From an uncultured Ruegeria sp. (lineage in GTDB: Bacteria; Pseudomonadota; Alphaproteobacteria; Rhodobacterales; Rhodobacteraceae), in assembly GCF_947500045.1 (NCBI RefSeq), contig NZ_CANMQQ010000009.1:1-64000 (forward strand): 64,000 nt of DNA, given 5' to 3'. The notes under the pieces are model-generated. The model did not search any database. It was given only the letters and a program-made list of their open reading frames with translations, and was not told the origin of the DNA. Shown here in pieces: positions 54,747-64,000 of this stretch. Each line of letters begins with the position of its first letter. Position 1 is the stretch's first letter. The position numbers and the translations under genes were made by a program.

Positions 54747-55658
54747 TCAAAAAGGTCTTGAGGCGCGCGGCTGGGGCGCGGCAGTTGATTCCGGTGGCGC
54801 GACGGTCAGGGCGTCGAACCGATGGGTGAATTTGAAAACGTCTTCGGCGCAGATATCGATGCAACGCCCGCAATTTGTACAATCGGGCGACAGGATCAGC
54901 GGGGTGTCTTTACCCTTCAGCGCCGGAGAGATGACGTGGTTTTCCGGGCAGACCGCGTAACAATCCATGCAATCGTCACAGGCGGTGCGGTTGGTCGCAC
55001 TGACCCGCAGCATCGCTTTGCTGCCCACCAGCCCGTAGAACGCGCCTACGGGGCAGATGTGTCCGCACCATCCGTGGCGCGAGACAAACAGGTCGAACAG
55101 GAAGATTGCCGCAACCATTGCCCAGACAAACCCCATGCCAAAGATCAGTCCGCGATGCAGCATGGTGATTGGGTTGACCAGTTCCCACGCGATTGTGCCG
55201 GTCAGGCCAGAGACAATCAGGACGGTGGCCATGATCCATAGACGCGCGCCGCGTTTGGGCTGCCAGCCTTTTTGCAGACGTAGCTTCCGGTGCAGCCAGT
55301 GCGCGCCGTCCGTCACCGGATTGATCGGGCAGACCCAGGAACAATAGACACGACCACCGATCAGCGCATAAGCGACCAGAACGATGATTGCGCCGATGGC
55401 AGCGGTCAGTGCGGGCCAGTGCCCGGCAATCAGGCTTTGCAGAAAAATAAATGGGTCAGTCAAGGGCAATACGCCCAGCGTCAATGATCCGGCCAAAGTG
55501 CCTTGTACGATCCAGATCCCAAACCACGGCCCCAGTAGAAACAGGACCAGAAAGAACAGCTGACTGGTGCGGCGCAACAGCAGGTATTTATGGGCTCCCA
55601 GCCAGCCTTTGGCGGCGATGGCCTCTTGCCCCAGTGGCATATAAGTGCGGGCGGTCAT
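54747..55658 (-). CDS. napH: NapH, membrane ferredoxin-type quinol oxidase subunit
   Basis: A 303-residue protein with four membrane helices, the CPINPVTD and CPVGAFYG loops, and two C-terminal 4Fe-4S clusters ([12 protein letters not shown] and [11 protein letters not shown]). With NapG it forms an alternative quinol-to-NapA route. It overlaps napG by 4 bp (ATGA). Confidence 0.95.
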   Translation of the reverse strand: MTARTYMPLGQEAIAAKGWLGAHKYLLLRRTSQLFFLVLFLLGPWFGIWIVQGTLAGSLTLGVLPLTDPFIFLQSLIAGHWPALTAAIGAIIVLVAYALIGGRVYCSWVCPINPVTDGAHWLHRKLRLQKGWQPKRGARLWIMATVLIVSGLTGTIAWELVNPITMLHRGLIFGMGFVWAMVAAIFLFDLFVSRHGWCGHICPVGAFYGLVGSKAMLRVSATNRTACDDCMDCYAVCPENHVISPALKGKDTPLILSPDCTNCGRCIDICAEDVFKFTHRFDALTVAPPESTAAPQPRASRPF

Positions 55659-56473
55659 TGGGTGACCTCCGGCAATTTGAAACTGGGTTCGAACCCGCCT
55701 GGGGCAACCAGGTTGTCTGTTCCCGGTCCCGGCAACCGGTCGGGCAGATCGATGATGCCTTCAACGACGGGGGCACCCTTGGCTTCTTTTTCTTCCCAGC
55801 CGTTGCGGTAGTGGGCGGCGCTGCTGCCACGAGCCAGTCGGGCAGGCAAAACCTTGATCGCGGCCTCGGGCAGAACGCAGCTTTTCTCACAAACGCCACA
55901 GCCGGTGCAGTGATCGGAATGAACCGTTGGGATGAAAATCGCGTGGTGACCCGAGCGGGCGTTGTGCTCAACTTCCAGCGTAATGGCCTCGTCGATGACG
56001 GGGCAGACCCGATAACAGACGTCGCACCGCAGGCCGAGGAAGTTCAGGCAGTTCTCCTGATCGACAAGAACGGCGACACCCATCTTGGCGTCGTCGATGT
56101 TGTCCAATCCAGGATCCAGCGCCCCAGTGGGGCAGGCCGCGACGCAGGGAATGTCGTCACACATCTCACAGGGAACATCACGGGCAGTGAAATACGGCGT
56201 GCCGGTGGCCACCGCATCAACGCCCAGTTCAGCCAGTTTCAGCGTGTCATAGGGACATTCCCGCACGCACAATCCACAACGGATGCAGGCCGACAGAAAG
56301 TCTTTTTCCGGCAAGGCTCCGGGGGGTCGCAACGCCTCGGCTGGCAACGCCCGTGCGTCCCGCGCCAGCCAGGCCAGCACCGAACCGGCTGCCACGCAGC
56401 CACCCGCAGCGCGTGCCGAGTCCTGCAGGAACCGACGCCGCTGCGGCGAGAGAGGAGAGCCAACACGAGACAT
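55655..56473 (-). CDS. napG: NapG, periplasmic ferredoxin-type protein
   Basis: A 272-residue protein with a Tat-type signal ([20 protein letters not shown]) and four 4Fe-4S cysteine sets (for example [37 protein letters not shown]). It works with NapH in electron supply to NapA. Confidence 0.94.
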   Translation of the reverse strand: MSRVGSPLSPQRRRFLQDSARAAGGCVAAGSVLAWLARDARALPAEALRPPGALPEKDFLSACIRCGLCVRECPYDTLKLAELGVDAVATGTPYFTARDVPCEMCDDIPCVAACPTGALDPGLDNIDDAKMGVAVLVDQENCLNFLGLRCDVCYRVCPVIDEAITLEVEHNARSGHHAIFIPTVHSDHCTGCGVCEKSCVLPEAAIKVLPARLARGSSAAHYRNGWEEKEAKGAPVVEGIIDLPDRLPGPGTDNLVAPGGFEPSFKLPEVTQ

Positions 56474-56500
56474 GGGGACGACCTTTGCCTTGCTTGCCCT

Positions 56501-58993
56501 TTACGCCCGCTCGATCTTACAGGCGCATTTCTTGAAGTCGGTCTCTTTCGACAGCGGGCAGGTTGCGTCCAAAGTCAGCTTGTTGGTCAGCTGGCCTTCG
56601 TCGAACCATGGCATAAAGACCAGTCCGCGCGGCACCTTGTTGCGGCCCCGGGTCTCAACCCGGCTGTTGACCTCGCCACGGCGGGTGGAAATAACGATCT
56701 CTTGCCCTCGGCGCAGACCACGATCACGCGCGTCTTCGGGGTGCATGTAAATCACGGCTGCCGGATAGGCGCGGTGCAGTTCGGGCACCCGGCGGGTCAT
56801 CGAACCTGAATGCCAGTGTTCCAGAACACGACCGGTGCAGAGCCACAGATCAAATTCTTCATCCGGTTCCTCGGGTGCGGGTTCGTATGGGGCAAAGATG
56901 ATCTTGGCCTTGCCGTCCTTGTGGCCATAGAACTTCACATCCGCGCCTTCAGGTACATAGGGGTCATAACCTTCGCGGAAGCGATAGAGTGTTTCTTTCC
57001 CGTCCACGACAGGCCAGCGCATGCCACGGGCCTGATGATACATCTCGAACGGTGCAAGGTCGTGTGCATGGCCGCGACCGAACTCGGCATATTCCTCGAA
57101 CAGGCCCTTTTGGACGTAGTAACCAAAGTGCTCGGATTCATCGTTGTCGAACCCTTCAGCGGTTTCCGACAGCGGGAATTTATCGATGGTGCCGTTGGCG
57201 AAGAGCACGTCATACATGGTCTTGCCGCGATGTTCGGGCATGGTGGCCAGCAACTCCTCACCCCAAACCTCTTCAACGGTGAAGCGTTTTGCGAATTCCA
57301 TCAACTGCCAAAGGTCCGATTTCGCCTCGCCCGGGGCCTTGACCTGTTGCCGCCAGAATTGGGTGCGACGCTCGGCGTTACCATAGGCACCTTCTTTTTC
57401 GACCCACATGGCCGTCGGCAGGATCAGGTCGGCAGACAGCGCGGTCACAGTCGGATAAGGATCGGATACGGCGATGAAGTTTTCCGGGTTGCGATAGCCG
57501 GGATAACCTTCTTCGTTAATGTTGGGTGCGGCTTGCATGTTGTTGTTGCACTGCACCCAGTAGGCATTCAGATCACCGTCTTTCAGCTTGCGGTGCTGCA
57601 ACACGGCGTGAAAGCCGGGCTTGGGCGGGATGGTGCCCGCAGGGATTTTCCACGCAGTCTCACAAATCTCGCGATGTTTGTCGTTTGCCACGACCATATC
57701 GGCGGGCAGACGGTGGGCAAATGTACCAACTTCGCGCGCCGTACCACAGGCCGAAGGCTGACCGGTCAACGAGAAGGGCGAGTTGCCGGGTTCCGAGATT
57801 TTACCCACCAGCAGGTGCACGTTGTACATCAGCGAGTTCGCCCATGATCCGCGTGTGTGCTGATTGAAGCCCATGGTCCAAAGGCTCATCACCTTGCGGT
57901 TGGGGTCAGCATATTGCTGCGCCAAACGCTCAAGCTGAGCGGCGGGGACGCCCGACAGTTCAGATGTGTAGTCCAGCGTGTATTTCGAAACCGCCTCGGC
58001 ATATTCTTCGAAGCTGATCGGCTCCATCTTGCCCGAGTTCGGGTTTTCGGCCTCTTGCTGCAACGGGTGGCTGTCGCGCAGACCATAGCCGATATCGGTG
58101 GCGGTTTTGGTGATGTTGACGTGGTTCTTGACGAAGTCTTCGTTCACCGCGCCGTTCTGGATGATGTAATTGGCGATATAGTTCAGGATCGCCAGATCCG
58201 TCTGAGGTGCGAAAATGATACCGTTATCGGCCAGTTCGAACGAGCGGTGTTCATAGGTCGATAGCACGTGCACTTCACAGCCGGGCTTGGTCAGGCGCGT
58301 GTCTGTCAGGCGCGACCACAGGATCGGGTGCATCTCGGCCATGTTCGAGCCCCAGAGCACGAAGGTATCTGCATGTTCCAGATCGTCATAACAGCCCATC
58401 GGCTCATCGATGCCGAAGGTACGCATGAAGCCGACAACCGCCGAGGCCATACAGTGCCGCGCGTTGGGATCGATATTGTTCGAGCGGAAGCCAGCCTTCA
58501 TCAGTTTGGACGCAGCGTAGCCTTCCCAGACGGTCCACTGACCCGAACCGAACATGCCAACACTGGTTGGGCCTTTCTTGGCCAGCGCTTCTTTCCACTT
58601 GGCAGCCATCACGTCGAAAGCTTCGTCCCAGCTGACGGGTTCGAATTCACCGTTTTTGTCGTATTCGCCGTTGGTCTTGCGCAACATTGGCGTGGTCAGG
58701 CGGTCTTTGCCATACATGATCTTGGACAGGAAATAGCCCTTGATGCAGTTCAAGCCGCGGTTCACCGGCGCGTCCGGGTCACCTTGGGTGGCGACGACAC
58801 GTCCGTCTTTGGTGCCAATCAGGACCGAGCAGCCAGTGCCGCAGAACCGACAGGCGGCTTTGTCCCAACGGATGTCCGGGTTTCCGACCTGAGCGCTGGC
58901 TTGCCCGGTTGCAAGTGGAATACCTGCGGCCGAGGCCGTCGCGGCGGCAGCGGTTGATTTCAAAAAGGTCCGGCGGGATTCAGAGATGGTCAT
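56501..58993 (-). CDS. napA: NapA, periplasmic nitrate reductase catalytic subunit
   Basis: An 830-residue molybdoenzyme reducing nitrate to nitrite. Tat signal ([14 protein letters not shown]), 4Fe-4S site CRFCGTGC with a later Cys in GLNCIKGYF, Mo-coordinating Cys in [11 protein letters not shown], and a C-terminal bis-MGD domain. Length is standard. It is 17 bp after napD. Confidence 0.98.
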   Translation of the reverse strand: MTISESRRTFLKSTAAAATASAAGIPLATGQASAQVGNPDIRWDKAACRFCGTGCSVLIGTKDGRVVATQGDPDAPVNRGLNCIKGYFLSKIMYGKDRLTTPMLRKTNGEYDKNGEFEPVSWDEAFDVMAAKWKEALAKKGPTSVGMFGSGQWTVWEGYAASKLMKAGFRSNNIDPNARHCMASAVVGFMRTFGIDEPMGCYDDLEHADTFVLWGSNMAEMHPILWSRLTDTRLTKPGCEVHVLSTYEHRSFELADNGIIFAPQTDLAILNYIANYIIQNGAVNEDFVKNHVNITKTATDIGYGLRDSHPLQQEAENPNSGKMEPISFEEYAEAVSKYTLDYTSELSGVPAAQLERLAQQYADPNRKVMSLWTMGFNQHTRGSWANSLMYNVHLLVGKISEPGNSPFSLTGQPSACGTAREVGTFAHRLPADMVVANDKHREICETAWKIPAGTIPPKPGFHAVLQHRKLKDGDLNAYWVQCNNNMQAAPNINEEGYPGYRNPENFIAVSDPYPTVTALSADLILPTAMWVEKEGAYGNAERRTQFWRQQVKAPGEAKSDLWQLMEFAKRFTVEEVWGEELLATMPEHRGKTMYDVLFANGTIDKFPLSETAEGFDNDESEHFGYYVQKGLFEEYAEFGRGHAHDLAPFEMYHQARGMRWPVVDGKETLYRFREGYDPYVPEGADVKFYGHKDGKAKIIFAPYEPAPEEPDEEFDLWLCTGRVLEHWHSGSMTRRVPELHRAYPAAVIYMHPEDARDRGLRRGQEIVISTRRGEVNSRVETRGRNKVPRGLVFMPWFDEGQLTNKLTLDATCPLSKETDFKKCACKIERA

Positions 58994-59010
58994 GACAGGG
59001 GTCTCCGGCT

Positions 59011-59283
59011 TTAGATCTGGCGAGAAGCGTTGAGGTGCGGACGGGGCTCCGCAAGGTCTTCAAAATGGTGATATGTCAGGGTCAGAGAGATCACGCCCGG
59101 GATCTGATGCAGATCCATGATCGTCTCGGACGCCAGTTTTTCCGGCGTATCCTCGACCACAACAACAAGGCGGCCATCTTCGGCCGCCGCATGAACTTCG
59201 GCCCCGTCTGTGCGCGCAATCGCATCCTGCGCGCTTTGGGTGGTTTCGGGGGTCACATGAACGAGGCAACCACAGATGTTCAT
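59011..59283 (-). CDS. napD: NapD, NapA-specific chaperone
   Basis: A 90-residue ferredoxin-fold protein ([13 protein letters not shown] at the start; [16 protein letters not shown] late) that binds the NapA Tat signal and holds back export until cofactor loading. The start at 59283 overlaps the napF stop by 4 bp. Confidence 0.94.
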   Translation of the reverse strand: MNICGCLVHVTPETTQSAQDAIARTDGAEVHAAAEDGRLVVVVEDTPEKLASETIMDLHQIPGVISLTLTYHHFEDLAEPRPHLNASRQI

Positions 59284-59792
59284 AGGGCACCCTCCTGAAT
59301 TGACGGGGTGTGGCGTTGAAAGCTTACTGATCCGGCGGGGCAGGCGCTGGCGCAGGCGCCGCAGCCGGTGCAACTATTGATGTCGAGCACGGGCTCGGCG
59401 CGGCCACCGGTTTGCAGCTGAAAGCGGATCGCGCTGTGGTCGCAAACGTCCTGACAGATCCGGCAACTGACACCGTTCATCGACAGGCACGAGGCCGCGA
59501 CTTTGGCGCGCCAGGGCCAGTCGGCTATGTGTTCGGGGTTCAGTGCCCCGGTTGGGCAAGCGTTGGCGCAATCGCCGCAGAAAGTGCAGGGACCTGAATC
59601 CAACTGCACGACGGGCCAGCCTTGTGTATCAAATTTGATGATGTCTTCTGGGCAGGCTTCGCGGCATTCGTCGCATTGCGTACACAGATCAAGAAACTCG
59701 GCTGTATCTGCGCCGGGCGGGCGGATGGATGTCTGTTCATCGCGCAGCACTTTTCCCTTAAGAAACGCGCGGCGGCTGGCTAGCTTATTCAT
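59280..59792 (-). CDS. napF: NapF, cytoplasmic ferredoxin-type protein
   Basis: A 170-residue protein with three cysteine clusters: CTQCDECREACP, CTFCGDCANACP and CTGCGACASACP, plus CRICQDVCD between the last two. It helps assemble or activate NapA in the cytoplasm. It is first gene of napFDAGHBC, with a Dnr-type box 86 nt upstream. Confidence 0.94.
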   Translation of the reverse strand: MNKLASRRAFLKGKVLRDEQTSIRPPGADTAEFLDLCTQCDECREACPEDIIKFDTQGWPVVQLDSGPCTFCGDCANACPTGALNPEHIADWPWRAKVAASCLSMNGVSCRICQDVCDHSAIRFQLQTGGRAEPVLDINSCTGCGACASACPAGSVSFQRHTPSIQEGAL

Positions 59793-59871
59793 TCGCTTGC
59801 GACCTTATACAAAAGGGCAAGATTCAACCTGACCCTGAGTCGGGTTTTAGTGTACCCCGAACCTTGGGATA

Positions 59872-59885
59872 TTGACCTATGTCAT
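59872..59885 (-). promoter_or_regulatory. FNR/Dnr box of the nap operon
   Basis: TTGACCTATGTCAT, 9 of 10 conserved positions, centred 86.5 nt upstream of napF. The remaining intergenic DNA to dxs is AT-rich and shows no gene. Confidence 0.7.
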
Positions 59886-60003
59886 TTTTTGACGGGTTTG
59901 GTTGATTGGTAACCGAAATTTATGCGCAGAAAATGCATCATTTCCGATTTTTTGATTACTTATATTTCAAAGCTGCAAGATCGCACCTTACGAAACCGCC
60001 ATT

Positions 60004-61932
60004 TCAGGCGCGTTTCTCACCAATCGAAGTGACGCCCAGAACAGACAGCACTTTGGCCTCGATCTGTTCCGCGTTCATACCCGCCACCGCGTACATGTCC
60101 GATGGGCTGGCCTGATCAATGAAAATATCCGGCAACACCATAGAGCGGTATTTTAGGCCGTGATCGAACACGCCCTCATCCGCCAGCAGCTGCGCCACGT
60201 GGCTGCCAAAGCCCCCGATGGCCCCTTCTTCGATGGTAATCAGCGCCTCGTGGTTTGCGGCCAGATCAAGGATCAGATCCCGATCCAGTGGCTTGGCAAA
60301 GCGTGCGTCCGCGATGGTTGGCGTAATCCCCCGCGCGGTCAGTGCTTCTGCCGCCTTCTGCACTTCGGCCAGCCGCGTGCCAAATGACAACAGCGCCACA
60401 CGGGCACCTTTCTGGATCAGTCTGCCCTTGCCGATCTCCAGCACTTCGCCGCGTTCTGGAAGATCAACTCCGACACCTTCGCCACGGGGATATCGGAACG
60501 CGATGGGACCATCGTTATGTGCCACGGCGGTGGCAACCATATGCATCAATTCAGCCTCATCTGCGGCAGCCATGACGACCATACCGGGCAGGTTGGCCAT
60601 ATACGCGATATCGTATGATCCTGCGTGGGTCGCCCCGTCAGCACCCACCAGACCTGCGCGGTCGATGGCAAAGCGCACGGGCAGGCGCTGGATGGCTACA
60701 TCATGGACCACCTGATCGTAGCCACGCTGCAGAAAGGTAGAATATATCGCACAAAACGGCTTCATCCCCCCCGCCGCCAGCGCGGCCGAGAAGGTTACGC
60801 CATGCTGTTCGGCAATCGCCACATCGAAACAGCGCGACGGATAACGTTCGGCAAACAGGTTCAGACCGGTTCCATCTGGCATCGCGGCGGTAACCGCGAC
60901 GATCTTGTCATCCCGCGCGGCTTCTTCGGCCAGAGTCTTGCCAAAGACCGAAGTGTACGAGGGTGCGTTGGAGGGCGCTTTCTTTTGCTCGCCTGTGACT
61001 ACGTCAAACTTTGCCGTCGCATGACCCTTGTCACGGGCCTGCTCGGCTGGGGCATAACCTTTGCCCTTTTTAGTCAGCACGTGGATCAAGATCGGGCCGG
61101 TCGCCTTGGCCTTGACCGCGCGCAATACCGGTAACAGCTGATCCAGATCATGCCCGTCGATCGGACCAAGATAGGAAAAGCCCAGCTCTTCGAACAGCGT
61201 CCCACCCATGGCCATGCCTTTCAGCATCTCCTTGGCACGCTTTGCCCCTTCGCGGAAGGGTTCCGGCAGCAGCGATACCGCACCCTTGGCTGCGGCTTTC
61301 AGATCGTGGAACGGCTCTTCAGCATAAATGCGCGACAGGTAATTCGAAAGTGCGCCAACGGGCGGCGCAATGCTCATCTCATTGTCGTTGAGGATCACGA
61401 TCAGACGTTTCTTCAGGTGGCCGGCGTTGTTCATCGCCTCAAAAGCCATACCTGCGGACATCGAGCCATCGCCGATCACCGCAATCGCATCCCCCAGACC
61501 TTCTGGCGTTACGCCACCCAGATCGCGCGCCACGGCAAATCCCAGCGCGGCGCTGATCGAAGTGCTGGAATGGGCCGCGCCAAACGGGTCATAGGGGCTT
61601 TCACTGCGTTTGGTGAATCCGCTCAGGCCATCTTTCGTGCGCAGGGTGCGAATGCGGTCACGGCGCTCGGTCAGGATTTTATGCGGATAACACTGGTGAC
61701 CGACGTCCCAGACGATCTTGTCGCGCGGTGTGTCGAACACTGCATGCAGCGCCGTGGTCAGTTCCACCACACCCAGACCTGCCCCCAGATGCCCGCCGGT
61801 AACCGAAACCGCCGAGATTGTCTCGGCCCGCAACTCGCCAGCCACCTGATGCAGCTGTGCGTCCGAGAATTGCTTGAGATCCGCAGGGCGGTTCACAAGG
61901 TCCAGCAGGGGCGTGTTCGGGCGGTCAGACAT
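60004..61932 (-). CDS. dxs: 1-deoxy-D-xylulose-5-phosphate synthase
   Basis: A 642-residue thiamine-diphosphate enzyme joining pyruvate and glyceraldehyde 3-phosphate, first step of the MEP isoprenoid pathway. The ThDP motif [16 protein letters not shown] and the transketolase central region ([16 protein letters not shown]) are intact. It lies 14 bp downstream of ispA, so isoprenoid synthesis genes are together. Confidence 0.97.
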   Translation of the reverse strand: MSDRPNTPLLDLVNRPADLKQFSDAQLHQVAGELRAETISAVSVTGGHLGAGLGVVELTTALHAVFDTPRDKIVWDVGHQCYPHKILTERRDRIRTLRTKDGLSGFTKRSESPYDPFGAAHSSTSISAALGFAVARDLGGVTPEGLGDAIAVIGDGSMSAGMAFEAMNNAGHLKKRLIVILNDNEMSIAPPVGALSNYLSRIYAEEPFHDLKAAAKGAVSLLPEPFREGAKRAKEMLKGMAMGGTLFEELGFSYLGPIDGHDLDQLLPVLRAVKAKATGPILIHVLTKKGKGYAPAEQARDKGHATAKFDVVTGEQKKAPSNAPSYTSVFGKTLAEEAARDDKIVAVTAAMPDGTGLNLFAERYPSRCFDVAIAEQHGVTFSAALAAGGMKPFCAIYSTFLQRGYDQVVHDVAIQRLPVRFAIDRAGLVGADGATHAGSYDIAYMANLPGMVVMAAADEAELMHMVATAVAHNDGPIAFRYPRGEGVGVDLPERGEVLEIGKGRLIQKGARVALLSFGTRLAEVQKAAEALTARGITPTIADARFAKPLDRDLILDLAANHEALITIEEGAIGGFGSHVAQLLADEGVFDHGLKYRSMVLPDIFIDQASPSDMYAVAGMNAEQIEAKVLSVLGVTSIGEKRA

Positions 61933-61946
61933 TTGGCGTTCCTGGC

Positions 61947-62813
61947 TTAGCTATCCCGGGCAATAACGAAGCGGGCAGCCTGCTTCAAGGTTTCAGCTGC
62001 GGGGCCATATCCGTCCAGCGTTGCGCAAGCCTGATCAACAAGCTCGGCGGCGCGGGTTTTAGCAGCACCCAGACCCAGTAGCGAGACAAAGGTCGCCTTG
62101 CCTGCATTCGCATCTTTCTGCAGCCGCTTTCCGGCCTTTTCGGCATCTCCTTCGACATCCAAGATGTCATCCGCGATTTGAAAAGCAAGGCCAAGGGCTT
62201 GGGCATATCGGCGCAGGGGCTCGGGGTTGGCCTGAGCCAACCGCGCGCCTGCGCAGGCGGACCATTCGATCAAAGCGCCGGTTTTACCAGCTTGCAGATG
62301 GGTGATTTCTTCAAGTGTCAACGGTGCGGCAGCTGTTTCCGCCGCAATATCCAGCGCCTGGCCCAGAACCATGCCTTGCGCCCCGCTGGCCTTAGCCAGT
62401 GTCAGAGCCAATTCTGCGCGTATTTTGGTGCTCCCAACCTCAGGCCGGATGCAAAGCTCAAAAGCGAGTGCCTGTAGCGCATCCCCTGCCAGAACTGCAG
62501 TGCCCTCATCCCATTTTATATGTACTGTGGGACGACCACGCCGAAGATCATCATCGTCCATACATGGCAGGTCGTCATGAACCAGAGAATAGGCATGCAG
62601 TGCCTCAATCCCCGTCGCAGGCCAGATCGCCTGTGCTGGCTCAACCCCATGCAAGCGCGCGCTTTCAAGCACCAGGAACCCGCGTAGACGCTTGCCGCCC
62701 CGCGTGGCATAGGCCATCGCCTGGGTCACATCCAGATCGTCAAGCGCCCCCAGAACCAGATCGAATTGGTTCTGAATCCGCGCTGCATCCTGCGCCAGCT
62801 TTTCGCGAAACAT
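61947..62813 (-). CDS. ispA: Farnesyl/geranylgeranyl diphosphate synthase
   Basis: A 288-residue polyprenyl synthase. The first Asp-rich motif is [14 protein letters not shown] and the second [22 protein letters not shown] is the substrate lysine/arginine region. It extends DMAPP with IPP. It directly follows xseB with no gap. Confidence 0.95.
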   Translation of the reverse strand: MFREKLAQDAARIQNQFDLVLGALDDLDVTQAMAYATRGGKRLRGFLVLESARLHGVEPAQAIWPATGIEALHAYSLVHDDLPCMDDDDLRRGRPTVHIKWDEGTAVLAGDALQALAFELCIRPEVGSTKIRAELALTLAKASGAQGMVLGQALDIAAETAAAPLTLEEITHLQAGKTGALIEWSACAGARLAQANPEPLRRYAQALGLAFQIADDILDVEGDAEKAGKRLQKDANAGKATFVSLLGLGAAKTRAAELVDQACATLDGYGPAAETLKQAARFVIARDS

Positions 62814-63056
62814 TTACTGACCTTCGACAGGCGTCGTCCCGGTTGGCTGGCCATCAGCGTCCAGCGTGATCGCGGCCACTTTCTCTTCAGCCCGCTTCAA
62901 TTCATCCTCGCAGCGTTTCTTCAAAGCAGCGCCACGCTCGTACAGGGCAATCGACTGATCCAGCGCGACATCTCCGCGTTCCAGTTGGCCCACCACGGCC
63001 TCAAGCTCTTTCATCGCCTGTTCAAACGTCATCTGTTCTACTGGAGTATCGGTCAT
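62814..63056 (-). CDS. xseB: Exodeoxyribonuclease VII small subunit
   Basis: An 80-residue helical protein with the XseB pattern FEQAMKELEAVVGQLERGDV and SIALYERGAALKKRCE. With XseA it degrades single-stranded DNA to oligonucleotides. xseB-ispA-dxs order is common in proteobacteria. It overlaps the following upstream gene by 4 bp. Confidence 0.93.
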   Translation of the reverse strand: MTDTPVEQMTFEQAMKELEAVVGQLERGDVALDQSIALYERGAALKKRCEDELKRAEEKVAAITLDADGQPTGTTPVEGQ

Positions 63057-63979
63057 CGTGCTGCTTTCATCAGTTCTTCCACATGCGCGCGTGTCGCTTC
63101 GGCCAGTGCGTTCAGATCATACCCACCTTCCAGAGTCGAGACGATACGGCCCTGACACAGCTCATTGGCGATCTTGCACAGCTCGGCCGTGATCCAGGCG
63201 AAATCGCCCGTGGACCAATTGAGATTGGCCAGCGGGTCATCCTGATGTGCATCAAACCCGGCAGATATGATGATCAGTTCCGGCTTGAACGCCCGCAGGC
63301 GCGGAAAGGCCTGCGTTTCATAAGCCGTCCGCATCTCAGCCCCGCCTGTGCCGGGAGCCAGGGGTATGTTCAGCACCGTTTCATAAACGCCGGTTTCGTC
63401 CGAACGGCCAGAGCCGGGCCACAAAGGCATCTGCTGACTGGTAATCACCAATGCGCGCTTTTCGTCCCACAGCAGATCCTGCGTGCCATTGCCGTGATGC
63501 ACGTCGAAATCCACAACCGCGACGCGGCTCAATCCGTGGTGATCCAGCGCATGCTTGGCAGCCAGCGCGGCATTGCCAAACAGGCAGAACCCCATGGCGG
63601 CTTCGGTCTCGGCATGGTGTCCCGGTGGTCGTATCGCGCAAAACGCGTTCGGTACCTCACCACCCAAGACCAGATCGACGGCCCGAACCACAGCACCCGC
63701 CGCGCGATAGGCCGCATCAACCGACCCCGGAGACATGAAGGTATCGCCATCAATCTGCTTGAAGCCCTCTAAGGGCCTGCTGTCGAGGACATTGTTAATG
63801 TGACTTTGTGGATGAATGCGCAGCAGATCGTCATCCGCCGCCAAAGGTGCGGTCACCCGTTGTAAATCCAGACCCTCCAGCGCATGTAGGACATGCTCCA
63901 ATCGCGCCACACGTTCCGGGTGGCCTTGCGGCGTTACATGACCAAGACAATCAGCGTGGGTCAAAAGGGCGGTTTTCAT
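63053..63979 (-). CDS. Histone deacetylase family protein (acetylpolyamine amidohydrolase type)
   Basis: A 308-residue class II HDAC-like zinc amidohydrolase. RPPGHHAETEAAMGFCLF holds the catalytic His pair; zinc ligands are in VDFDVHHGNGTQ and SAGFDAHQDDPL. It probably deacetylates polyamines or other small amines. A frame running in from the right edge may end with a stop overlapping its ATG (TGATG at 63977-63981), so it is likely in an operon with a gene outside the window. Confidence 0.93.
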   Translation of the reverse strand: MKTALLTHADCLGHVTPQGHPERVARLEHVLHALEGLDLQRVTAPLAADDDLLRIHPQSHINNVLDSRPLEGFKQIDGDTFMSPGSVDAAYRAAGAVVRAVDLVLGGEVPNAFCAIRPPGHHAETEAAMGFCLFGNAALAAKHALDHHGLSRVAVVDFDVHHGNGTQDLLWDEKRALVITSQQMPLWPGSGRSDETGVYETVLNIPLAPGTGGAEMRTAYETQAFPRLRAFKPELIIISAGFDAHQDDPLANLNWSTGDFAWITAELCKIANELCQGRIVSTLEGGYDLNALAEATRAHVEELMKAAR

Positions 63980-64000
63980 CAGGATCCCATCTTCATCTGG

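Overview
The window looks like a chromosomal segment of a marine Rhodobacterales bacterium (Roseobacter group or close kin, Alphaproteobacteria). The grounds are high-GC coding, a full alphaproteobacterial nosCRZDFYLX-type cluster, a HemA-type 5-aminolevulinate synthase, an LpcC-like LPS core mannosyltransferase, and two copies of an interspersed repeat of a kind I associate with Rhodobacteraceae. These are recognition-based calls; no search was run.

Layout. Positions 1-9.2 kb hold ordinary genes: asd, an LPS-core glycosyltransferase, an MFS transporter, a DUF3095 protein, a PLP decarboxylase divergent from an HpaR/MarR regulator, a YcaQ-like protein, a LacI regulator and tRNA-Arg(CCU). Positions 9.3-14.8 kb hold a GT39/GT2/LABNTN envelope-sugar group, a GNAT and a class III adenylate cyclase with TPRs. 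A visibly AT-richer AIPR (abortive infection-type) gene follows at 15.1-16.8 kb.

The most novel part is 17.15-22.07 kb, all on the minus strand: ycaO and tfuA (overlapping by 4 bp), a cytosolic HEXXH metalloprotease, and a 302-residue protein whose C-terminus is eight perfect tandem VSGAK pentapeptides. YcaO plus TfuA is the pairing known for backbone thioamidation and trifolitoxin-type RiPPs. Here the repeat protein is the obvious candidate substrate and the protease the obvious candidate processing enzyme. I do not recognise this four-gene arrangement as a characterised system.

From tRNA-Thr(CGU) at 22.23 kb to 59.8 kb lies a nearly uninterrupted denitrification island. It contains nos (N2O reductase and maturation); nirECF-DL-GHJN (heme d1 synthesis); a cupredoxin and a NapC/NirT-EB_dh fusion cytochrome; nirS; nnrS; norCBQDEF; hemA; a Dnr/NnrR-type regulator; and napFDAGHBC. 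Together these encode all four steps from nitrate to N2, with heme supply and regulator included. Seven FNR/Dnr-type 14-bp boxes (TTGAC-N4-GTCAA-like) stand upstream of nosC, nirE, nirS, nnrS, norC, hemA and napF. Five of them are centred 66-71 nt before the start codon, which points to one shared regulon.

The right end (60.0-64.0 kb) is core metabolism: dxs, ispA, xseB and a histone-deacetylase-family amidohydrolase.
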